NCBI GenBank assembly: GCA_034336665.1
Contig: JAPFBE010000002.1
Location: 8,292,146-8,356,145 of the forward strand
Source: Luscinia megarhynchos
Lineage: Eukaryota; Chordata; Aves; Passeriformes; Turdidae
Direction of reading: 5' to 3'
DNA: 64,000 nt
Numbering within the stretch: the stretch's first letter is position 1; each line of letters starts with the position of its first letter. Positions 13,751 through 25,266 of the stretch are shown here, in pieces. A model generated the notes under the pieces. The model had not been told where the DNA came from, ran no database searches, and was given only the letters and a program-made list of their open reading frames with translations. A program made the translations under genes and the position numbers.

Positions 13751-14114
13751 TGGAGCATGTTCAGAGAAGGGCAACAGACTAGGAAAGTGTCTGGAGCACA
13801 AGTGTTATGAGGAGTGGCTGAGGGAGCTGGGGTTGTTTAGGCTGGAGAAAAGGAGTTTCAGGAGAGACCTTCTGCCTGAAAGGAAGATGCAGTGAGTCCA
13901 CTTCTTCCAGATATCAAGTGACAGGACAAGAGGAATTGGCCTCAAGTTGCATCAGGTAGATTAGACAGGATATTAGCTGCCCAGGGATGATTGAAGTATT
14001 TAAAAGAAGTGTAGATGCATATGGTTTATTGGTAGACTAGGCTGTGTTAGGTTAACAGTTTGACTTGGTGACTGCAAAGGTCTCTTTCAACCTAAATTAG
14101 TCCATGAGTCTATG
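13751..14114 (+). mobile_element. CR1 LINE 3' fragment
   Basis: A short CR1 copy that starts inside the ORF2 C-terminus: sequence reading like 'VQRRAT', then 'LEHKCYEEWLRELGLFRLEK' at about 13,790-13,850. It continues into the 3' UTR ('CAGGACAAGAGGAATTGGCC' at about 13,922). The tail at 14,085-14,114 is a worn version of the usual 'CCTAAATGATTCTATG' ending. A section of about 100 bp around 13,950-13,980 is missing relative to the first CR1 copy at 480-560, so it carries an internal deletion. Non-functional. Confidence 0.92.
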
Positions 14115-14172
14115 CTTCAGCAATTAAGATAGATATTGCAATTTCTGTTATTTTTTCCCCATTGGTCGGTCT

Positions 14173-14173
14173 G

Positions 14174-14221
<48 letters not shown>
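14173..14221 (+). repeat. TCTA tetranucleotide microsatellite
   Basis: Twelve near-perfect TCTA units. Because it is uninterrupted, it is likely to vary in length between individuals. Confidence 0.97.
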
Positions 14222-14222
<1 letters not shown>

Positions 14223-17200
14223 TTAAGTTGGTGCAGCAATAAAAGGTTGGGATTGCTTTGAAATGAGATGAAATTGCTGGTTCTGAGAAATCCAGAAAGC
14301 ATTTATGTTCCCTGTCATGCGAGGTGTCAGGAGAAAGAGCTACAGAGCTCATTGAAAATAGTTGAAAAATAAAGCAACAAAAGAATCACCGGCTTACACA
14401 TTTCTACTTTCCATGTGTAATTTTAACTCTAAGCAGTAGGGACTTCATTTCTGACTTCATTCTTCTGAATGCAAGAGCAAAAAGCATTGGCCTGAAGCAT
14501 GATCAGGTTTTCTGTGCTCTTTCAGACAACAACTGTGAATTCTCTTTTATTATCATGATGTTGTGCTCAGAAAAACAAAAATACAGTAGAGAAGCCAAAA
14601 TATTCTTTGAGAAGATGGAATATTGCCAAAGTGATACATTTAAACCAGACAGCATGAAGTTCTTGTTACATGGCACGAATTGTGATTATGCACAGATGAA
14701 GGTAGTGATCTTAATCAATTGATTCATTCACTTGGGATTAACACCATAGCAGATTCAGGATAGAGGTCACTTTAGCAGCACAGTCACATGATAGTTTAGA
14801 AAAGCAATAATTTTCACCAGAAATGATCTCTGTTAGGTGATATATCCACCACCTCACTGACATAGTCATTCCAACATTTCATCAACTTCCTTGACAAGAA
14901 TCACTTTTACAAAGTTGCAATTTTTTGCACTGTCATTATGTTAATCCTGTTAAGCATGTTTTTTTAATGTCAAATTCACCTAAGTTAAAGGATCTGTCCT
15001 ATAAAATTATTTGCCTTTAAATACATACACAAAAAATAAATATCTCTTCTGCCTTCTGCCTGGTTTTGAGTGAGTTGAAATCTGCAGCTTCTTATTGCAG
15101 TTTGTGTTTCTAATCTCTGGATCATTTTCATGGCTGTCCTTTGAATTGTCTCTGAAATCTGTTTTAAATAACTCAGATATATTTCATGTGAAATGACATA
15201 AATAAATAATATAGATTTAGCCAAAGTTACTCTCCCTCGTATGACTTGCTGTTTTCCTCTTAACTGAGTGTTTTCATAGCCCTTTAAGTTGACTATTACC
15301 ACTTTTTAAAACCATCTAGCAATCCTGTGGCCAAATTAAATGCTATCTTTACTGGCTCAGAGTTTTTGCCTTCCCTGTGTGTCTTTCTTTGTGTCTATTT
15401 CATTATTTAGGTGTTTAATGAGAGAAAACAACATTGTCTTAAGAGAATGATCTGCTTTTGCTTTTCTGAAGAGCCCTTTGATTTTTATAAAAAAAATCAA
15501 CTTTCCATAAGTGAATATTGTTACGAACAAGTTTGTAATTTTCTGAAGTTTCAAGCTACACTAAAATAGTACATTGCACTCAGTTTATACATCAAGATCT
15601 TCAACTGTTGTATTTTGCAGGTGCCATTGCTGAATTTGATTGAGATTGAAAATGTAAGAATTTAGCCGGCTACTGAAACTCAGCTGCAGCTCTGCATACT
15701 TAAACAACATGTCCAAAAGCCCATCAAAATTTATCTGAGAGCTACTTGCTATAAACTGGTCAATGCTTTGTTAGTAATGATATTCTTAGATATTTGAAAC
15801 CAAGGAGCAGAAGTAAAATGGACAGGTTTTTGTTTTTGTTCCAAGGTGATCCATTATTTCTTAAATTTGGACCTGGAATCATACAACCTTATTTTGCTTT
15901 GAATGCTTTGCAAGGAAATGAACACCTTCCAAAGAAGCTTTTTATTAATCATAGAGTTCTTGCAGTGTTTCTCCTTAGGTGTTTTTTACTTTATGATTAA
16001 AACCCTCCCCTCTACTTTGTATACCTTTATTTATGTGTTTATTTTTGAGTCAGTATCACTGAGCACCAATACATTTTCTCCTCTTTGTAAGTAAGAAATT
16101 TTTCCTGTCATTTACAGCAGCTCAAGAGAGGTGTTGGTCCCTGCACCAAGGTCTTGCAGCAAGGCTGAAGGTGCATTCTCAGAAACTGCACAGACACCGA
16201 GCACATTTACACCCTACATACGTATTTATATGCACATATGCACATATATGTGTATGCATATCCACATAAATGGCCACACATACATATTCACATTGATACA
16301 GTATCAATGGCCTCTAAAGATATGGCTAATGAACTCACAGATTTAAAGCTTACAGTAGAAAACTGTAGGCAAAGGAGTACATACTGAAATTTAGAGTGGA
16401 ATATGAAATATATAGTAAGTAACAATATAATTTGGGACACTTATAAAGATAATAGTGCTAAAAAATATCTGAGCTGGTCAAAGGAAAGAGCATCCTATTC
16501 TCGCTATTAAAGGTCAATATGACTTCTTCTCCCAAAATTTTAGTGACATAATAAGAAAAATTTTAGTGACTTAATGAGTGTATTTTTCTTTGACAACATT
16601 TGGCATTCATACGCATACTTCCAATATTTTACTGACTTCTTGTTTTGTAGCAGAAATAGGCATGAATAAGGCATATCTTCTGTAAAATGGCTGTATTTCC
16701 AAGTGCTGTAAGAATGAAATTAATTTTGATTTATGTTTAAAACTTCTGAAATTTTTGAATCCTCAGTTTATAAGAACTTCATCTTAAATATTTCAAAAAG
16801 GTTACAAATATATCGGTTTTTTCCTTTGGTTGTTTTTTTAAAATCTTAATTGTTTCACTCTCAGTTATTAGAGAACGTTAGCCAGCTTGCATGGTGAGCA
16901 TAAAAAAATTGAACATAAAAAGCTGATAGTCTAGCAAAATTGTTTTCTAAACAATTTTTCCATTTCTTCAATAGAATGATTAGAATTGTGTCTTACATGT
17001 CTCTTTTTGTTAAACATCTCTTAAATTAACATGGATTGCCTACATCAGACCTTATGTGTAACATTTAGCCTTTTGGACAGCAAAAATCAATTAGGCTTTT
17101 TTTTGAGATTAATATGTTGTTGTTCTATAATGTATAATTTATTTATTTAAAGCAAGGGCTTATTGCTTTTGATGTCTTTAGTGAAGGCTAATGTTATACA

Positions 17201-17949
17201 TTACAATTCTGACATGGGGCTTGTTAGGCTTGAGGTTGTTGCATATTGTTTGGCATAGGTGTCCTTTACCCTGCCCCTCCCTCCACCCTTATTTTAAAGT
17301 TAAAGGACATGGAAAAGGTTCTCTTGTAAGATTTAGACAAACAATGCACTTTCAATAAAGCTACTCTATTTTTCTGGAATTTTCTTGATTTGTGAATAGA
17401 TGTCACGAACAAGTTCTGCATAGCAGGGCTTTAAGCTTAGATCTCACCACAAAAGCTGAGTCCTTTTAAACTAAGGTTGGTTAAAAAAAAATGTAAAATG
17501 TAAAAAAAATGTAATCTATGATTCCAGGAACTAATTTATTTACCTCTGTCAAAGTTCTATTATGCAGTTAGGATTTTGGTATTTAAAAGCCTATTGAGAG
17601 CTACTATGAGTTTAGAAACTCTGGAAACCATTATTTTTTAATAAAGATACTAATAGCTCTTGACTTTTTAATTAGGTAAATGAAATAGGTTTACATCAGA
17701 GTATTTTTTAAACAGAAGCTGTGAGCATACAGCAATTTATTTGATTCCTAACAAAAATGTGTTTGTATTATTGAGAAAATACTGAAGATTCTAATGTTAT
17801 TTTTATGAAACTGAGTACTTGCAAACTATTTGATCTGATGGCATATATCTTATTTGTATGCAATTAAAAAACCTCCAAACATACAGCAAATGAATACTTA
17901 AACGGGACACTCTAGTGAAATACTTCCATAATAAGACCAAAATGATGTT
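14222..17949. other. Unique DNA, no gene seen
   Basis: AT-rich, with no recognisable transposon. It includes an alternating purine/pyrimidine stretch (CACATA/TATGCA-like) at about 16,205-16,285. Open frames reach 105 codons (14985-15302 minus) but show no motif or exon-like flank. Confidence 0.55.
16205..16285. repeat. Imperfect CACATA / TATGCA alternating tract
   Basis: Mostly alternating purines and pyrimidines. A decayed CA-type simple repeat. Confidence 0.6.
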
Positions 17950-18449
17950 CAAGAACATCAAGTCATCTTTGACACAAGCCTCACCAAAGAGCAGACCAAG
18001 TAGCAGCCATAAACCTGCTCTTAGGACTGCCAAAAGAATCTTCCAGGGATTCTGCACTGGAGCAGGGGATTGCATTGAGCAGGGTGAAGAAACTGCTGGA
18101 GGAAGTGAACAGGCTGTGCAGTAGCTGAGAAAATAAGAGTTTGATAGGTTATTCTCAAAGTGCTAGAGTCTCAGGAGTCTCAAGCCTCCCCTGTAATGGA
18201 GATGCAGGTGGATTTGGAACTCGAGTAGTTACTCAAGCATCTGTTGAACCTGAAAGCTGGAAGCTGGTCACTGCCCAGGTAGGAAGAAGGCTTATCCTCC
18301 CGAAAAATTGGTAGTGACAAGAAGGACTGGCACCTTTTGACAAAAATGTATGAGGCTCTGGAACCAGAAGAACAATCTACTGATGAAGTGGGTGGAAATC
18401 CTTCTGGGATAAAGGGGCCACCTAGGGCAACACCACCTACCCCCTCATC

Positions 18450-18840
18450 ATGACCTCCTCTGTTATGAGGAAAAGAAAGGTAGCTGTCATAGGTGATCCC
18501 CTTCTGAGGGGAACAGAGAACCTGATATGCAGACTGGACCCAGCTCCCAGGGAAGTCTGTTGTCTCTCAGGGACTTGGGTATGGGACATTACTGTAAAAT
18601 TCTACAGTTTAATAGGGCCCTCTGATCCATATTGGTTGTTCAAGTTGGCAGTGATGAGATAACAAAAAGAAGTCCAAGGAAAATCAAAGATTTCCAGGCC
18701 TTGGGAAGAATGTTTGAAAGATCAGAAGCCCAGGTATTATTTTACTTGATCCTTTCCTCTAGCAAAGAAGAATACCAAAAGGAACAGGCAGACTAATCAG
18801 ACCAACACGTCTCCAAGGCTGAAGTGGGAGTCCTTTTGCA
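18450..18840 (+). pseudogene. Decayed CR1 ORF1 esterase (SGNH-like) domain
   Basis: CR1-group LINEs are known to carry an esterase domain of the SGNH/GDSL hydrolase type in ORF1. Here the frame at 18,450-18,662 reads 'RKRKVAVIGDPLLRGTE' near its start, which aligns with the GDSL nucleophile block. The usual serine after GD is a proline in this copy, so the catalytic nucleophile is lost. The frame then breaks: after about 18,635 the homology ('VQVGSDEI') continues in the +1 frame as far as about 18,795. The block after that, near 18,800-18,840, is weaker. It is a non-functional remnant inside the larger CR1. The consensus comparison is from memory of the family. Confidence 0.75.
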
Positions 18841-19207
18841 GGTTCTGGGGTCCATCAGTGGGACATCAATGATTTTTGAACATTCTTAGGAATCTGGAGA
18901 GATTCCAGTTGACTGGGAAGCTGGCTAATATTGTCCCAAATTTTCAAGAAGGACAAGAAGGATGATCTTGGCAACTGCAGGCCTGTTAGTCTATGTTTAG
19001 TGACTGGTCAAAACTATGGAGAAGATTATACTGGGAGGTACTGAAAAATTAGTCATTGATCACAGCCAGCATGGCTTCATGAGCAGGAAGCCCTGCTTGT
19101 CAAACTTAATTTCCTTTTATGGCAAAGTAATGACCTTAGCTGATCAAGGGAATCCAGGTGATGTAATCTTTTTGGATTTCAGTAAAGCTTTCCATGTTGT
19201 GTCTCAC

Positions 19208-19240
19208 AGTATCCTCCTTGGACCAGCCCAGGAGGATACT
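19208..19240. repeat. Inverted repeat at CR1 deletion junction
   Basis: AGTATCCTCC (19,208-19,217) is followed after 13 bases by its exact reverse complement, GGAGGATACT (19,231-19,240). The hairpin sits where CR1 homology jumps from RT motif A to the ORF2 C-terminus. Confidence 0.85.
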
Positions 19241-19917
19241 GGGCTGTGTGTACAGACTGGGGAACAAGAGGGTGGAAAGCAGCACCATGGAAAGCATCCT
19301 GGTGGATGGCAAGGTGAATATGAGTCAGCAGTGCCCTGGCAGCCAGGAGGTCCACCTGGGATGTCCTGGGGGCATCAGGCACAGCATCACTCCCTGGTGA
19401 AGGGAGGGGATTGTCCTGCTGTGCTCTGCACTGGGGCAGCTTCACCTCGAGTGCTGTGTGCAGATTTGGGCACCACAGTACAAGACAGATACTAAACTAT
19501 TAGAGTGTCCAAAGGAGGCTTGTGAAGATGGTGAAAAGCCTCGAGGGGATGTCATAGGAGGAGCAGCTGAGGTCACTTGGATGAGGGGAGACCTCGTAGC
19601 AGTCTACAAAAAAAAGCAGAGGGGCAGGCACTGATCTTTGTTCTGTGGTGACCAGTGACACAACCCGAGGAATGGCCTGAAGCTGTGTCAGGCAAGGCTT
19701 AAGCTGGTTATTAGACAATGATTCCTCAGTGGTTGGATGCTGGAACAGACTCCTCGGGGAAGTGGTCACAGCACCAAGCCTGACAGAGCTCAAGTAGCTC
19801 ACCTACAATGGTGTCAGGCACATGGTGTGATTCTTGAAGCTGCCCTGTGCAGCGCCAGGAGCTGCACTTCAGAGGTCCCTGTGAGTACATTGCTTCTCAA
19901 GATATTCTATGACTGCA

Positions 19918-20762
19918 ATTCTTTCCAGAGTTTGGCATATGAAATTTCTCATTTTCTGAAAAAGATGCAGAAGGATAAATGCAATCATCTCTTGCTAGTG
20001 GCCTTGTAGATGGTTAAATGAGAACACTATGCCATATGCCACAAAGGAGATAACAATTCTGGGAAAGGATTGCTACTACAGTACTAGATATTAAGAAAAT
20101 GACATCATAATTGTAACTGCAATTGACACCCAAACTCCTTCTACACAGGCTAGTTTTCTCATACCTTCTCCAGATAATTTTCCTATGTAAACATCAAAGT
20201 ATCTGAACTATCCTCCAGGTTTTGGGCATCTCCCTCCAGCTTTGAATGGACTTACTTGCCACCAGACACCACAACATAAATTAATTTCTCTTAAAGTGTA
20301 GTTTAAAGAATTTTTTAATTTTTACTTTTAAATATAAGTAGTTTATTTTAAAGGTAAGTAATTTCTTTTAAAGTTCTTTTTTAAGCATAGGTAGTTAATT
20401 TTCTCTCCTGGAGGAAATTCTGGCCAGAATTTTTATAGGCACAGAAATTTAGGTGGGGTTCGTTCACTTCAACTGTGTTGTGTAGTAGACCATGGTTACT
20501 ATTAATAAGACTAAATAAAACTCATTTCCATACTCCAAGTTATAAATTTTAATTGACCTGAAGTTCATCAGGATTACTCTAAAACCTGATGTTCCTGAGA
20601 ACAGCTGGTTTTGATCACAGCAGTTACTTCTGTAGGCAGATTGAACTTTTTCTTCTGGGCTTCCAAGTCAGATGCTTTTTCTAGTTGAAGGGGTGATAAA
20701 TGTTACCAGGCACAGTTTAAACACTGGTGTCTTAGAGAACCTGAAAGAGAGGAGGTGTGAGC
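19918..20762. other. Unique DNA, no gene seen
   Basis: AT-rich, including a TTTTAAA-rich low-complexity stretch around 20,300-20,390. No transposon or gene recognised. Confidence 0.55.
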
Positions 20763-20862
20763 CATGACGTGGCTTTTGGCAAAATGGTTTAGTGGGCATG
20801 GTAGTATATTAAATCAAACATTGGTCTTTATAGTATTTTCAAGTCTTCTATGATTCTATGAC
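20763..20862 (+). mobile_element. CR1 LINE 3' tail fragment
   Basis: About 100 bp of CR1 3' UTR. 'ATGGTTTAGTGGGCATGGTA' at about 20,784 is the standard CR1 phrase, and the fragment ends with 'TCTATGATTCTATGA' at about 20,847-20,861. No coding sequence remains. The left edge is uncertain and may lie some tens of bases upstream. Confidence 0.85.
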
Positions 20863-21650
20863 ATTTGTTGTGGATATTTTTAGAGAACAACAGTTACTAA
20901 ATGTCACACTTCTAAAAAACATCTCAGTCTTGCTGTACAGTTGTTTGGCTCATTGGTAAGTTATTAACATCATCTTTTGTTAACATCGTGATTTCCCCTA
21001 ATTTTATTTATGTATCCAGGCACATGATGGCAGCAAAGTGCTGAGGAGCCCACTTGCCTCCTCTACATTCAAAGAAGACACAAACTGGCTACTGCAAGAA
21101 TTTAGTCTAACCAGAATGACAGCTACAGGCAAACTGCATTAAATGTAGGCACATAAAATGATGATGCTTAAAGAATAAAACTGGTATCTCTGTGCATGTT
21201 CATTTGTGAGTATTTCCTTGCTGCCTTATTTTCTGCAAAACACATACTTGAGGGTTAGGTGTCAACCCGGGTTAGAAGTGTCAATTCAACTTACAAAATA
21301 AACCTTTTTTTTTGAGTTACATATTCATTACTCTCAAATGAGACTGAAATCCAGTATAGCTATTTTTGTTCTGCTAAAATCCAGTGTAGATCAAATTGAG
21401 ATTTAAAAATTGACCAAAAAACATGGAGTAGAGATATCTTACTGTCATTCTTAAGCCTATATACATTAAGAAGTTTTACATAATGTGACTGTAATACCCA
21501 TTACTAGAAAAGCATAAACCAGATATACATAAAAAACTATACCTGGAGAGAAGAAAAGAGAAACAATAAGGAAGAAAATAAAGGGATTAATAGGGTAATT
21601 TACCTGATGGCTTTGTATATTTTACCTTCTTCTTTTTCTACTCAAAAGAG
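20863..21650. other. Unique DNA, no gene seen
   Basis: AT-rich DNA between a CR1 tail and the TATC microsatellite. Nothing recognisable. Confidence 0.55.
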
Positions 21651-21655
21651 ATCTA

Positions 21656-21737
<82 letters not shown>

Positions 21738-21757
21738 CCTATCTATCCATCCATCCA
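21651..21757 (+). repeat. TATC tetranucleotide microsatellite
   Basis: More than twenty TATC/ATCT units, continuing into a few ATCC units at 21,744-21,757. It creates an apparent 72-codon frame (21,607-21,825) of repeating Ile-Tyr-Leu-Ser, which is not a gene. Long and nearly pure, so probably polymorphic. Confidence 0.97.
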
Positions 21758-22589
21758 TGTGTGTGGATATAGATATATCTGTATTGTCTATATCTGTATC
21801 TAGAAACACACATTTGTGGATATGAATATATCTGTATGCCTTCAGCAACGGTCACAGAAGCATAAAGTGAATTACATCAGAGCTAAAAGTCTGCTCTGAA
21901 AAACTAAATTTCTAAATATAGAAATTTTGAGTTCATTCCATGAAGAATATTGGGGTTGACTCAAACAGCTTCAATGTCACAAAAAACGCACAGCTAGAAG
22001 TTTCTGCATACAATTCTGACTCATTTCACTTATTGTTTTGGTAATAACTTCTGCCATTAATAATGCTATATGAATAAAATTATAAAAATCACACTTTGTA
22101 GTGCATTTACACATGACATTTGTCTTTGCCAAATGGCATATTTATGGCCAATGAAGTAGGAGAAAATAAATATTTCTTGTGATAAGTTCACTTAACACTT
22201 ACTGAAAAAATTATTTCAGCCATGTATTTTCTACACAACTGAAATTTTTTTCTGTGTCTTAGCATTTTTTTTGCTAATATTACAGGAAAATTGTTAAAAC
22301 ATCACAGGAGTGCTATTTCCACTATTGTGAACTTCACAAATAAGCTTGTAGAAATTTGTATGTCAGTAGGACCAAGCAAGGCTGTGAATTGTCTGAACAG
22401 TGTTAGTCAAGGGAATGAAAATTATGACAATGCAGATGTGACTCCTTTTTATGTGGACAAAACGGTATTTTCTATCACCCAGTTAGTTCTTTTCCATGGT
22501 ATGCATGCATTATTACATAGTTGCTCATTCACTAAGTATGATATGAGATATCTGAAGGTGATGAACCATTGACAGGAATTGTTCAAATG
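21758..22589. other. Unique DNA, no gene seen
   Basis: AT-rich, with a 93-codon open frame at 22,291-22,572 that lacks recognisable motifs and abuts a CR1 tail. Confidence 0.5.
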
Positions 22590-22696
22590 CTGCATCCCTG
22601 GAAGTGTTAAGTGCCAGCTTAGATGGGGCCCTGGGGGATTGGCATAAGATGATCTTTAAGGCCCTTTACAGCCAAAACCCTTCTATGATTCTATTA
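22590..22696 (+). mobile_element. CR1 LINE 3' tail fragment
   Basis: CR1 3' UTR only. 'CATCCCTGGAAGTGTTAAG' near 22,593 and 'GATGATCTTTAAGGCCC' near 22,649 are typical of one CR1 branch, and the copy ends with 'TTCTATGATTCTATTA' at 22,681-22,696. It is strongly 5'-truncated. Confidence 0.9.
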
Positions 22697-24935
22697 TATT
22701 TATCTTAATCTTTTAACATTTATCATAGCAAGATGTAGTGTAACTTCAGGTAAGAGGAGGGCTTGGATGTGTTTTTCTTTTTTTTTTTCTTTCAGTAGGA
22801 GATTGTGTCAGTGGACAAATGGTTGTGAGTTCTCTCTGAGCAGATTAATTCTTGTGAGGCAGGTCATCCATCAGCAACTGATTGTGAAGAAACCTTTTAT
22901 GTGAATTTTCCTTCTGTAACTTCATATTTTTCACAATGTCTCAGCGAAGGTAACTGATTTAGACTTGGAATAGCAGTCACTCATTTTGCATATTGAAAGA
23001 CTGCACACACATAGGTACTGATAATAAGTTTTCAGTAGCTTCAGGGAAATTTGTCCTTTTAAGTACCACGCATTTTTCCAAATCGCAAAGTACGTTTAGT
23101 ACCTCGGTATCTTGAACTCTAAGAAATATTGGTCATACCAAAATGGAACTTTAACCTATTCTTTGTAGTTAGCAGTCTCATAAGGATATTTGAAAATTGC
23201 TATATTAAAAAAAAACTCAACTTGCAAAAGTATTCTGTCATGAATAATGTTTTGGCTGAATGAAGGGCAGCAGTTGCATTTAAAGTGATTCAAATGTATA
23301 GCCAATTACAAATCCAGTACTTGAACTGAAGATGGAAAATGGAAGGAAACAATATTACTTGAAAACCATATCATAATCTCAATAGGATGCAAATTTTAGA
23401 ACAATTATGAAGGAAGCATGGAAAACAAAAGAAAACAAAAGAACACAAAGAAAAGAACAAAGAAAACAAAATTCAGGACAGGTTTAACTATTACAAGTCA
23501 CTACATATGTGGTGAACAAACTTGCTTCATTCAAAATATCTCATCACCTATAGACAAAAAATCTAGGGGGAAAAAAAATAATTAGAATTAGACTGCTCTA
23601 GCACTTTTGTGATGCATCTGGCATTCAGCACCATACCTGAAACTATCATGGAGGATGAGGAATAATGAAAAGTTAACAAAGATCCTATGCTGGCAGAGGT
23701 CAACAGTGTTACGTGTCAGATGCTGACTTATCTGGCATGAGATTACAAATGGCGAACCTCAAAAAAGAGTTTTGCAAACATTTTTTCTTCACAGTTTTGT
23801 TAATGACCTTGGCATTTAAAAATACACACATCCCGAGTAAGTTAGTTGTCAGTACAAGGAACAAACATGAATAACTTTGAAGATTGATGTAAAGGAAATG
23901 CGTTAAAATAGAATATGGTAAAACTGTTTTCCTAGAAAATAGCAGTAAGTGTATCTGCTGTAGGCTTGGTTTCCAAAGGAATTGTGGTACTACACTCTTC
24001 TTGTCCCTCAGGCCACACTGTGATCATTCATGACAGGAACAACTAAGAAAATAATTCCCCCAGTTTGTGAGAATTAGAAAAACCTTTAGTGGGGCATAAA
24101 TTAAAAGAGAGGTATTTAAACTAAAGGATATTTATAGCAGAAGAAGAAATAAGCAAACTGATTACTAATGCATTGAATTAAAAAATAAAAGGAAATTCTA
24201 ACCTCCATGTAAAACAATTTGGTTAACTCCTAATTGGAGTGAGTACTTTCAAAACGTAACTGAATAAGATTATGAAGGGAATTCTGTAGGGGAATAATTA
24301 CAAAAACAATGAGATTGGGCTAAAAGAATGGGAAGGTATTTTTTAGTATTGTGCTCTTGTGTCAAAATTAAGTGATATTCTCAGCGTATTATGCAATGTA
24401 ATTTCAGGTTTCAGCATAATTTGGGTAAGTGATGAAGGAAGAGAAATCACTTATAAGAAGTCACACCATAAGAAAGTGTTACAAAGTTTTATGTATGCTT
24501 TAATTTTTACTTTCATTTTGCTTAACTTATCTGAATAGTTTTTCTGATTGAACCATATCCATTTTGATACAAACAACCTGTGACTGTTGTCCCTCAGCAG
24601 AGGGCCAGGTGTGCACTTGGTGCGCAGGAGCAAATAATCAGGCAGAGCTGATTCACCTTTGAACCTTCAACACCATTACATGCAAAAAGGGGCACATTGT
24701 CATTCTGGTGTTTCTTGTCTTGCTGTGACTGTTCACTTTGATGACACTAACACATCCTTGCTGTTCTGCTGTTATCTTGATGTGATCCTCACAGCAGAGT
24801 AGTTGAAAGAAGGTTTGCCAGGTATGAGAAGTCAAACGGTGATTATGTGTATGATTATGACTAGATTTAGTCTTAATACAGTATCTAAATACTGCCAAGG
24901 CAATATATGAGAACTCTGTGATCTATTGCCACTAA
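22697..24935. other. Unique DNA, no gene seen
   Basis: AT-rich, with an AAAACAAAAG-like simple repeat at 23,418-23,472. No gene or transposon recognised. Confidence 0.55.
23418..23472 (+). repeat. AAAAC/AAAG low-complexity repeat
   Basis: An A-rich run of AAAACAAAAG and ACAAAG units, possibly a decayed poly-A tail. Confidence 0.8.
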
Positions 24936-25266
24936 TGTTGGAGACAGGAATGTGACAAAGACACCCCAAGCTCATGCAGCACCAGCCGAGGTTTATTGAT
25001 GCGCTCCCTTTTACAGGGGCGTTGAATTCCCCACGCTGACAAACGATTGGTTAAGGGTCTTAACTCCGCCCAGCTCACTGGCCAATGGTGCGGGTGCATT
25101 CGTGGTTCAACGGGATTGGCTGCAGTCCCCTGTTTGAGCTCGAATTCAGCCAATCACATTCACACCTGGGGAGTTGATTATTTCTGTTATCAAACAAACT
25201 GGGCTGGTGCAGTTGTGTCTGTTATTCCAATTTCTGTGCGGCTACAGACCAGCTGTAGCTGTCACA
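24936..25266 (-). mobile_element. Solo LTR of an endogenous retrovirus, minus strand
   Basis: A compact LTR of about 331 bp read on the minus strand. It begins TGTGACAG (plus end 25,266) and ends CTCCAACA (plus start 24,936), so it has TG...CA ends with a 3-bp inverted match. The U3 part holds four CCAAT boxes (25,046-25,050, 25,082-25,086, 25,115-25,119, 25,150-25,154) and one GGGCGG box (25,066-25,071). A weak TATA-like TGTAAAAG lies at about 25,008-25,015, AATAAA at 24,992-24,997, and a G/T-rich stretch downstream. No retroviral genes flank it, so it is probably a solo LTR. I find no clear target-site duplication next to either end, so the ends may be slightly off or mutated. The 73-codon frame inside it is not a gene. 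Confidence 0.72.
25046..25154 (-). promoter_or_regulatory. Array of four CCAAT boxes in the LTR U3
   Basis: CCAAT cores occur at 25,046 (minus), 25,082 (plus), 25,115 (minus) and 25,150 (plus), spaced 33-36 bp apart and alternating in strand. A GGGCGG (Sp1-type) site lies between the first two. CCAAT is the NF-Y binding core. Function here is inferred from motif content only. Confidence 0.6.

Larger units (their letters stand above)
17950..19917 (+). mobile_element. CR1 LINE with ORF1, partial RT and 3' end
   Basis: The CR1 remnant with the most 5' content in the window. At 17,950-18,440 is 5'/ORF1 leader sequence. At 18,440-18,840 is the ORF1 esterase (SGNH/GDSL hydrolase-like) region, entered separately. 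Sequence then jumps near 18,850-18,880 directly to the reverse transcriptase region ('LANIVP', 'HGFMSRKPCLSNLISFY', and the motif A block 'VIFLDFSKAF' at 19,163-19,195). The whole endonuclease is missing. A second jump near 19,218-19,240 removes the rest of the palm and leads into the ORF2 C-terminus ('LVDGKVNMSQQCPGSQ', 'CVQIWAPQYKTD') and a 3' UTR ending about 19,917 with 'GATATTCTATGACTG'. Stops and frameshifts are frequent. The 3' third ends differently from the other CR1s here, so it may come from another subfamily or a second insertion. Confidence 0.9.

Noticed and set aside
14173..14221. CRISPR-like array
   Set aside because: A pure tetranucleotide microsatellite with no spacers. No CRISPR-like repeat/spacer pattern exists anywhere in the window.
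19016..19495. 159-codon plus frame as a host gene
   Set aside because: It is CR1 reverse transcriptase joined out of frame to the CR1 3' coding end, so it is transposon debris.
21607..21825. Repeating Ile-Tyr-Leu-Ser protein
   Set aside because: A direct translation of the TATC microsatellite.
24932..25153. 73-codon minus frame as a gene
   Set aside because: It lies wholly within the LTR, covering its U3, polyadenylation and U5 parts. The frame is incidental.
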